Part shown: positions 45,783-50,918 of the stretch, one piece after another | Numbering within the stretch: the first letter of the stretch is position 1 | How the letters are laid out: each line of letters opens with the position of its first letter | NCBI RefSeq assembly: GCF_004123795.1 | Contig: NZ_MSSM01000014.1 | Span: 1-50,918, forward strand | Reading direction: 5' to 3' | Origin: Lacticaseibacillus chiayiensis | GTDB taxonomy: Bacteria; Bacillota; Bacilli; Lactobacillales; Lactobacillaceae | Length of the DNA stretch: 50,918 nucleotides | The notes under the pieces: generated by a model | Seen by the model: only the letters and a program-made list of their open reading frames with translations | Told to the model about the DNA's origin: nothing | The model's database searches: none | Position numbers and translations under genes: made by a program

Positions 45783-46646
45783 ATGAACAATCAATACGAT
45801 CTGGCTAAGATGCCAGTCAAGAAATTAATTGAAACAGATGCCATTAAGAATAAGTTTGCGGCGGTTCTGGACAAACGGGCACCACAGTTTCTTTCATCGA
45901 TTGCCAGCGCGGTAAGCCTTAATCCAAGCTTAGCCAGAGTTGATCAGTTAAGTGTTATCAACTCGGCCATGGTAGCAGCAACGCTCGATCTTCCGGTTAA
46001 CCCGAGCTTGGGCTTTGTCTACATCGTTCCATACAAGAACCAGGCGCAGCCACAGATTGGGTACAAGGGCTATATCCAGCTTGCTCAACGCTCGGGCCGT
46101 TACAAGCGCCTGACAGCGCTTCCGATCTATGAAGATGAGTTCAAGAGCTGGAACCCACTAACAGAGGAACTTGAGTACACGCCGAACTTCCATGATCGCA
46201 AAGCAAGCGAAAAACCGGTTGGCTATGCCGCATCATTCAAACTGACTAACGGTTTTGAAAAGATGGTCTATTGGACTTATCAGCAAGTCGATGATCATCG
46301 CAAGCGTTTCAGCAAATCTGGTGGTGGCGCGGGGCCCAAGGGCGTTTGGAAAGACAACTACGAAGCTATGGCCCTGAAGACGGTAATCAAATCGCTGCTG
46401 ACTAAGTGGGGTCCAATGACAACCGACATGCAAAGCGCGGTCAGTGCCGATGAAAAACCAGTCGAAGCTGATCCAGAACTGAAGGATGTTACCCCCGAAG
46501 ATCCTAACTCGATCGAAGATGCACTTAACGCTCCCGCTGAACCCGTCACAAAATCGGAGGTGAAGCCAGATGCTCTTAAGCCAGACATTACCCACGACCC
46601 AAATGCCGGCAAGCAAACCGACATCTTTGACGGTCAACAAGGATAA
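45783..46646 (+). CDS. recT: RecT single-strand annealing recombinase
   Basis: RecT-type proteins anneal complementary single strands during phage recombination. The N-terminal and central part (MPVKKLIETDAIKNKFAAVL, LNPSLARVDQLSVINSAMVA, PQIGYKGYIQLAQRSGRYK) carries the RecT fold motifs; the C-terminal 60 residues are acidic and Pro-rich and may bind SSB or the nuclease. ATG 45783 follows AGGAGGAGTACAA. At 287 residues it has family length. Its end overlaps the partner nuclease gene by 77 bp. Confidence 0.93.
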   Translation: MNNQYDLAKMPVKKLIETDAIKNKFAAVLDKRAPQFLSSIASAVSLNPSLARVDQLSVINSAMVAATLDLPVNPSLGFVYIVPYKNQAQPQIGYKGYIQLAQRSGRYKRLTALPIYEDEFKSWNPLTEELEYTPNFHDRKASEKPVGYAASFKLTNGFEKMVYWTYQQVDDHRKRFSKSGGGAGPKGVWKDNYEAMALKTVIKSLLTKWGPMTTDMQSAVSADEKPVEADPELKDVTPEDPNSIEDALNAPAEPVTKSEVKPDALKPDITHDPNAGKQTDIFDGQQG

Positions 46647-47427
46647 TTATTACTCGCTGGATACCAGTTTCAAATATCAGTCTGCTACCTGGTTTAAGAA
46701 ATTTCTGACATGCGAAGCAGAAGCGATGGCCGAGTTGCAAGGTAAATGGACACCAAGAGGCGATCCGACTGCCTTGCTGGTTGGAAACTATCTACACAGC
46801 TATTTTGAATCGAAGCAAGCTCATGAGTCTTTTATCAAAGGACACCCAGAGATGTTCTCAACTCGTGGATCATCAAAAGGACAACTGAAAGCCCCGTATA
46901 AACAAGCTGATGCGATGATTGCCACGCTTGAAGCTGATGAGAATGTTCAACGACTTTATCAGGGCGAAAAAGAAGAGATCCTGACCGGTGATCTGTTTGG
47001 TGTCGAGTGGATGGGCAAGCTGGACTGCTTCGACTCAACAAAGTCATTCTTTTTGGATCTAAAGACCACACAGTCGCTTCACAAGAAGTATTGGAAACCA
47101 GGAGAACGTCAGCCAACCAGCTTCATTGATGCCTACAACTATCAGCTTCAGATGGCGGTTTATCAGGAGCTGATTTACCAAAATTACGGAACGCGACCAC
47201 GAGCCTTCATCATTGCCGTGACTAAGGAAGACGTGCCCGACCATGCCGTCATCGAAGTGCCACAGTACCGTATGGACGAGGCGCTGGAAGAGATCCAAAA
47301 CAGCACCGAACACGTTGAGGCGGTTAAATCCGGTCAGGTGCGGCCACATCGATGTGAGGCCTGTGATTACTGCAAGGCAACTAAACGAGTCGCCACAATT
47401 ATCAGCATGGATGAGCTAGTCGAGTAG
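46570..47427 (+). CDS. RecE/RecB-like PD-(D/E)XK exonuclease, possibly with an Fe-S cluster
   Basis: This is the partner nuclease of RecT; it would chew double-stranded ends to expose single strands. The catalytic motif shows GKLDCFDSTKSFFLDLKTTQ (Asp152, Asp163, Lys165). A single Cys48 and a C-terminal Cys262-x2-Cys265-x2-Cys268 set match the four-cysteine arrangement of Cas4/AddB-type nucleases that hold a 4Fe-4S cluster. The start ATG 46570 lies inside recT with GGAGGTGA 10 bp upstream, so the overlap is real. At 285 residues it has family length. Confidence 0.87.
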   Translation: MLLSQTLPTTQMPASKPTSLTVNKDNYYSLDTSFKYQSATWFKKFLTCEAEAMAELQGKWTPRGDPTALLVGNYLHSYFESKQAHESFIKGHPEMFSTRGSSKGQLKAPYKQADAMIATLEADENVQRLYQGEKEEILTGDLFGVEWMGKLDCFDSTKSFFLDLKTTQSLHKKYWKPGERQPTSFIDAYNYQLQMAVYQELIYQNYGTRPRAFIIAVTKEDVPDHAVIEVPQYRMDEALEEIQNSTEHVEAVKSGQVRPHRCEACDYCKATKRVATIISMDELVE

Positions 47428-47442
47428 GAGGTGACTCACCGC

Positions 47443-48399
47443 ATGGATTTATTCAAGCTAATTCGAGAGTTCTACATTCAGCAAAGCGTTAATCCGCTAA
47501 GCACAGGACAGATAGCATTATGGCATGGGCTGGTTTACCAATGTAACCAGCTAGGCTGGCCAAGCGAATTCAATATGCCGAATCGAACACTCGAAACGTT
47601 GACTGGTTTAAGCCGTCAGGGCATCGTCAAAGCCCGCAACGCGCTAAAGCAGTCAGGGCTGATAGATTTTCAAACTAACGGTGTTAAGGCAACGACCTAC
47701 TCAGTCATCGATATTTCACGAAAACTTAGTACGTCAGATAGTAGGCAACCTAGTAGTCAAGCTAATAACAGTGTGTCAAATAGTAGGCAACACAGTAGGC
47801 AACCTAGTAGGCAACACAGTTTACAAGGTAGTTTACAACCTAGTAGGCAACACAGTAGCACATACACTAAACAAGACGAGACTAAACTAGACAAAACTAA
47901 ACGACAACAGACTACTGCTCCAGTAAAGGCAGCAGAGAGGCCTGCTGAAGAGCCGTCATCGTCGTCATCATCAATTCTTGATATTTGCAATTTCTGGGAA
48001 GGAAACGGGTTTGGACAACTGTCACCGTTCACCAGAGAAAGCCTTGTTGATTGGGTTGCTGACATGCGAAAAGCAGGATCACCTGAACCTGAGAAGCTAG
48101 TTCTAAATGCGCTGCGGACTGCGGTTGAAAGCAATGTCAGAAACTACAAGTACGTCAACGGCATCTTGAAAAACTGGGAAAGCAAGCGTCTTCTCACGGT
48201 TGCTGCTGTCGAAGCAAACGATAGTGAACGCAAAACGAATCAGCCTCAGCGCCGTTACGGCAAGTCAGTTAGGACTGAGAAATTGCCTGATTGGGCTAAA
48301 CCAGGTTACAAACCAGAACACAAAAAAGTGTCTGCAGAAGACAGAGCCGAATTGGCTGAGCAATTGCAAAAGCTACGAGCGTTGGACGAAAAGAATTAG
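47443..48399 (+). CDS. DnaD-domain phage replication initiator
   Basis: This is a helicase-loader-like initiator. The N-terminal winged-helix domain (1-95, with LTGLSRQGIVKARNALKQSG) is followed by a low-complexity SRQP/SRQH linker encoded by DNA repeats, then a serine tract, and the C-terminal DnaD domain (FWEGNGFGQLSPFTRESLVD, then YKYVNGILKNW). The linker DNA (47740-47863) is probably the phage origin. ATG 47443 is 8-10 bp after AGGAGGTGA; a GTG at 47431 lies on the ribosome binding site. Upstream of ssb. Confidence 0.88.
   Translation: MDLFKLIREFYIQQSVNPLSTGQIALWHGLVYQCNQLGWPSEFNMPNRTLETLTGLSRQGIVKARNALKQSGLIDFQTNGVKATTYSVIDISRKLSTSDSRQPSSQANNSVSNSRQHSRQPSRQHSLQGSLQPSRQHSSTYTKQDETKLDKTKRQQTTAPVKAAERPAEEPSSSSSSILDICNFWEGNGFGQLSPFTRESLVDWVADMRKAGSPEPEKLVLNALRTAVESNVRNYKYVNGILKNWESKRLLTVAAVEANDSERKTNQPQRRYGKSVRTEKLPDWAKPGYKPEHKKVSAEDRAELAEQLQKLRALDEKN
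47740..47863. repeat. 12-bp iterons within the initiator gene, putative phage origin
   Basis: AGTAGGCAAC occurs at 47740, 47782, 47794, 47806 and 47842, with variants at 47752 (AGTAGTCAAG), 47818 and 47830 (AGTTTACAA). From 47782 onward the spacing is exactly 12 bp. An A-rich stretch with repeated ACTAAAC follows at 47866-47910 and could be the unwinding element. Repeats inside the initiator gene are the usual origin layout in lambda-like and Gram-positive phages. Confidence 0.72.
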
Positions 48400-48411
48400 G
48401 AGGGAAGCATA

Positions 48412-48897
48412 TTGCTAAACAGTGTCTCACTAACAGGCCGGCTGACAAGAGATGTTGACTTGCGTTACACGCAAAGTGGCACGGCGGCAGGATCATTCAC
48501 GCTGGCCGTTGACCGCAAATTCAAGAGCAAAAACGGAGAACGGGAAACTGATTTCGTAAATTGCCAGATCTGGCGCAAGTCGGCTGAGAACTTTGCAAAT
48601 TTCACTCATAAGGGTGCACTTGTTGGCATCGAAGGCCGTATTCAAACGCGTACGTACGATAACGCGCAAGGACAGAAAGTGTTCGTGACCGAGGTAATCG
48701 TTGATAATTTTGCTTTGCTTGAGTCACGACAGGCGTCTCAGAACAGCCCTAAATCACAGCAAACAGCCAATGCATCAGCAACAGCGACCACAAACGCGAG
48801 TCAAACGACTCCAAATGCTTCGCGAGCGAATATCACGGATCCGTTTGCTAATAATGGCCAGCCGCTCGATATTTCTGATGATGATTTGCCGTTTTAA
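48412..48897 (+). CDS. ssb: Single-stranded DNA-binding protein
   Basis: SSB coats single-stranded DNA at the phage fork. The OB fold begins LNSVSLTGRLTRDVDLRYTQ and continues with GSFTLAVDRKF and NCQIWRKSAENFANF. A Gln/Ala/Thr-rich linker leads to the acidic tip DISDDDLPF, the partner-binding tail. At 161 residues it has normal length. The start is TTG 48412 behind AGGAGGGAAGCATA. It lies between the initiator and small early genes; it is a phage copy distinct from the host gene. Confidence 0.95.
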   Translation: MLNSVSLTGRLTRDVDLRYTQSGTAAGSFTLAVDRKFKSKNGERETDFVNCQIWRKSAENFANFTHKGALVGIEGRIQTRTYDNAQGQKVFVTEVIVDNFALLESRQASQNSPKSQQTANASATATTNASQTTPNASRANITDPFANNGQPLDISDDDLPF

Positions 48898-48912
48898 GCA
48901 GGAGGAAAAAGA

Positions 48913-49362
48913 ATGACACAAGTAACAGTACGTTTATACAAGCAAGGTGACAAAGTGTGGCGCGACTTCAAAGCTGAATTGATTACGCGCTACGAAAATG
49001 CAGCAATGCTAGGCATTTCTGAAAGCGAAGCATTCTCAAAAATAGAAAAACAAGAGTTCAACAACCGGATCATTGTGTCAAAGGAATCAATTGTCGAGAA
49101 ACGGGCAGTTGCCGGTGTTGATGACAGCGATACTTTGAAGACTTCAGTCAACAATGGCCTTGAAAAGATTTCAAAGAAGCGAAAAGAAGCCCGTGCAAAA
49201 TACGCACGTGGGATTGCAGAAGCGGCCTCACAATGCGACACACTAACAGAGGTTGCAAAACGGATTGGGAAGTCAACAACGTTCGTGAGACGAGTGGCAA
49301 GCGAGTTTGATATCAAGTTGCCCCGCCGCAACAACGGCCATGAAGAGATTGCGAGTCGTTAG
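48913..49362 (+). CDS. Phage early protein with C-terminal helix-turn-helix, unknown function
   Basis: The 149-residue basic protein has a helical N-terminal part, a Lys/Arg-rich centre (LEKISKKRKEARAKYARGI) and a C-terminal helix-turn-helix-like stretch (TLTEVAKRIGKSTTFVRRVA). It may bind DNA. ATG 48913 follows AGGAGGAAAAAGA. It is 2 bp from the next gene. Confidence 0.7.
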   Translation: MTQVTVRLYKQGDKVWRDFKAELITRYENAAMLGISESEAFSKIEKQEFNNRIIVSKESIVEKRAVAGVDDSDTLKTSVNNGLEKISKKRKEARAKYARGIAEAASQCDTLTEVAKRIGKSTTFVRRVASEFDIKLPRRNNGHEEIASR

Positions 49363-49364
49363 CC

Positions 49365-49748
49365 ATGGTTATCCGCAAGAGACGTAGAGGCAAATACAAC
49401 GCACAGCCAGTTGTGATTGATGGTATTCGATTTGCAAGCAAAGCAGAAGGCGCCTACTACATGCTGATACGCAACAAGCCACAGAAGATCACTATGCAAG
49501 AGCAGTTTGAGATTCTATCTGCCTTTAAGATCAATGGCAAACGATACTCGGCAAGAAAATACAAGCCTGATTTCTGCTTCTATGACGGTGACGAATTGAC
49601 AAAAGTTGTTGACGTTAAAGGCGGAAACGCGACTTTGACCACCGATGCCAGACTGCGAATGCTGCTGTTCATGATCCGCTATAAGATACCGATCACGATT
49701 GCTAGATATGACTATCACACAGGGCTATTCACGGAAGAACAACTTTGA
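49365..49748 (+). CDS. DUF1064 family protein, nuclease-like
   Basis: The 127-residue basic protein shows FASKAEGAYYMLI, ARKYKPDFCFYD and KVVDVKGG, which is the DUF1064 pattern with the Glu, Asp and Asp-x-Lys of a PD-(D/E)XK nuclease fold. Proteins of this family sit in replication modules of Firmicute phages and may resolve DNA branches. ATG 49365 begins 2 bp after the upstream stop and has GAGAT-poor ribosome binding sequence, so translation is probably coupled. Confidence 0.8.
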   Translation: MVIRKRRRGKYNAQPVVIDGIRFASKAEGAYYMLIRNKPQKITMQEQFEILSAFKINGKRYSARKYKPDFCFYDGDELTKVVDVKGGNATLTTDARLRMLLFMIRYKIPITIARYDYHTGLFTEEQL

Positions 49749-49766
49749 AGAAAAAGGAGAAAAAAT

Positions 49767-50222
49767 ATGCTTAATAAAGGGATTTTCTCCAGTGACAAGG
49801 ATGACTGGGAAACACCACAGAAGCTATTCGAGAAACTTAATGACAGATACCACTTCGTAATTGATTTAGCAGCGACCTCAAAAAATGCAAAGTGCAAAAA
49901 CTATTACACAGTCGAAGACGATGCTTTGAGCAAAGACTGGTCGAAGGTGAATGGCCCAAAATGGCTAAATCCGCCCTATGGACGACAGCTAGGCCTGTGG
50001 GTGAAGAAAGCTTATATCTCCTCAATCAAATGCAAAGACCCCATAGTCTTGCTCATACCGGCGAGAACAGATACTAGCTATTGGCATGAATACATTTTCT
50101 ATAAAGCACATATTGATTTCTTACGTGGGAGATTGAAATTCGAACACAACGGGAGCGCCGGAGATTCAGCACCATTTCCAAGTGCAATTGTGACATACAA
50201 CTTTGATACGCCATGGTTATAA
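49767..50222 (+). CDS. Phage Dam-type N6-adenine DNA methyltransferase
   Basis: This 151-residue enzyme has the catalytic NPPY motif at residues 68-71 and DWETPQKLFEKLNDRYHFVIDL at its start, as in the small phage Dam family (DNA N-6-adenine methyltransferase). It may protect phage DNA from host restriction or time replication and packaging. ATG 49767 follows AAAAAGGAGAAAAAAT. No matching restriction enzyme gene is beside it, which fits an orphan phage methylase. Confidence 0.88.
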   Translation: MLNKGIFSSDKDDWETPQKLFEKLNDRYHFVIDLAATSKNAKCKNYYTVEDDALSKDWSKVNGPKWLNPPYGRQLGLWVKKAYISSIKCKDPIVLLIPARTDTSYWHEYIFYKAHIDFLRGRLKFEHNGSAGDSAPFPSAIVTYNFDTPWL

Positions 50223-50242
50223 CAAACTAAGGAGAAAAAATC

Positions 50243-50707
50243 ATGAATAAAAAATTGACATTAACAGTAACTGTTTTAGCAGGGCTTACGTTTGGAGCTG
50301 GTGCAACTACCATTGCTGACAATGTTTGGCAAGGTCACCAGAACATCGTGGAGACCAAAAACAATATCGAGAAGCTGACGGCTAAGATTCACGCTTCAAA
50401 ATCTAGCTTGTCAGATTTGCAACATCAGTTGTCTGACGCGCAGGCACAGTATGCGGCCCTAAAACAGCAATATGGAAACGACATGGCAAACAAAGATGCC
50501 CAGATTCAGCAAAAGATCATTGAAGGCCAGCAAGCAGTTGCCCAGAAACAGGCTGAGGTCGATGCTAAGCAACAGACAATCAACGACCTTACATCACAGT
50601 TAGAAGCCGCCAAACAGGCAAACAATGAATTATCACAGGCAATCAAAGACGCGCAGAGCATCAAGGACTATTCAGATCAGGCTGTGAAGTCAGTCAGCGC
50701 GAAATGA
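50243..50707 (+). CDS. Secreted coiled-coil phage protein, unknown function
   Basis: The 154-residue product has a signal-like N-terminus (KKLTLTVTVLAGLTFGAGA, with possible cleavage near residue 21-26) and then an almost continuous coiled coil (about residues 38-145), rich in Gln, Ala and Lys with no Cys or Trp after the start. ATG 50243 follows AAGGAGAAAAAATC. It would be exported by the lysogen or infected cell. Exported proteins in the early region are uncommon, so it may act on the envelope, in exclusion or in cell association. Confidence 0.75.
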   Translation: MNKKLTLTVTVLAGLTFGAGATTIADNVWQGHQNIVETKNNIEKLTAKIHASKSSLSDLQHQLSDAQAQYAALKQQYGNDMANKDAQIQQKIIEGQQAVAQKQAEVDAKQQTINDLTSQLEAAKQANNELSQAIKDAQSIKDYSDQAVKSVSAK

Positions 50708-50718
50708 GAGGCACACAA

Positions 50719-50904
50719 ATGTACGTAGTAGCAGGATTAAACACAGAAACCGAGTATTATCGAGCCAAGTATCAATCTCAGTGTATCCGATGGATAAACG
50801 AGAACATGGCCAAGCACACGGAATCGCACAACACCCGTGGTGATGACATTAAAGTCAATATTCCGGAACCACTGATTATCAAGAAAGTAGAGGACGAAAA
50901 ATGA
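50719..50904 (+). CDS. Small phage protein, unknown function
   Basis: A 61-codon frame from ATG 50719, which has AGAGG 7 bp upstream, to TGA 50902-50904. An ATG at 50704 overlaps the upstream stop as ATGA but has no ribosome binding site of its own. The product reads MYVVAGLNTETEYYRAKYQS and is charged without membrane segments. Its stop overlaps the next start. Confidence 0.6.
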   Translation: MYVVAGLNTETEYYRAKYQSQCIRWINENMAKHTESHNTRGDDIKVNIPEPLIIKKVEDEK

Positions 50905-50918
50905 GCGAAGAAAAAAAT
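50901..50918 (+). CDS. Start of a further phage gene, cut by the window end
   Basis: ATG 50901 overlaps the preceding stop as ATGA and follows AGAGGACGAAAA. Only six codons (MSEEKN) are visible, so nothing can be said of its function. Confidence 0.5.

Larger units (their letters stand above)
39801..50918. mobile_element. Prophage, left part (lysogeny and early regions), continuing past the window
   Basis: From just after guaA the window holds a tyrosine integrase, ImmA protease, repressor, Cro, and the early genes recT, nuclease, DnaD-type initiator, ssb and a Dam methylase in the order of temperate siphophages of lactobacilli. Leftward genes occupy 39965-43158 and rightward genes follow, with one exception at 43709-43948. 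Structural and lysis genes are not reached. The exact left attachment site cannot be set without the right end, but it lies between the guaA 3' end and about 39960. Confidence 0.92.

Noticed and set aside
47740-47863. Regular short repeats that might be mistaken for a CRISPR array
   Set aside because: The period is only 12 bp, there are no unique spacers, and the repeats are inside the open DnaD gene. They fit iterons.

Overview
The window looks like a chromosomal segment of a low-to-middle-GC Gram-positive lactic acid bacterium, most likely the Lacticaseibacillus casei/paracasei/rhamnosus group. The basis is strong GGAGG ribosome binding sites with frequent TTG and GTG starts, peptidases of dairy lactobacilli (C69 dipeptidase, proline iminopeptidase family), a lone ferrochelatase joined to an Nramp transporter, dTDP-rhamnose genes, and a prophage next to guaA. 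Species is inferred from gene content, not from a search.

Layout, left to right. 1-480: the 5' part of an ISL3-type transposase gene (minus strand, cut by the window edge) with a long hairpin outside it. 695-3632: a four-gene polar amino acid ABC importer (ATPase, lipoprotein receptor, two permeases). 3879-10064: surface polysaccharide precursor genes: a sugar nucleotide epimerase, a priming sugar-phosphate transferase, and rmlA-rmlC-rmlB-rmlD, which make dTDP-L-rhamnose from glucose-1-phosphate. 10420-12320: two membrane proteins of unknown function. 12441-16635: a decaying cell-envelope zone with an interrupted small reading frame, a hairpin cluster, a broken C39 peptidase, an M23 peptidase with SH3/GW-like repeats, a C-terminal gene remnant and an intact polysaccharide deacetylase.

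16756-38066: ordinary housekeeping and transport genes in small units separated by clear hairpin terminators: hflX, a lipid kinase, an APC amino acid permease whose ribosome binding site lies in a hairpin, a BceAB-type exporter, rhaD, a histidine phosphatase, hemH-mntH, a proline iminopeptidase, a CPA2 antiporter, helD plus a thioesterase, pepD, two tiny membrane proteins and coaA. guaA (38247-39800) closes the core chromosome.

39801-50918: the left end of a temperate phage inserted just downstream of guaA and running off the window. It has int, two membrane proteins that are lysogenic-conversion or exclusion candidates, an ImmA-type protease, a short cI-like repressor, a divergent promoter with TGTAC operators, cro, small early genes, recT, a RecB-like nuclease, a DnaD-type initiator with 12-bp repeats that may be the origin, ssb, a DUF1064 protein, a Dam-type methyltransferase and a secreted coiled-coil protein. 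The lysogeny genes read leftward and the early replication genes rightward. I found no complete new multi-gene system. The least explained items are the 10420-12320 pair, the two lysogeny membrane proteins, the minus-strand terminator inside the early operon, and the hairpin over the permease ribosome binding site.
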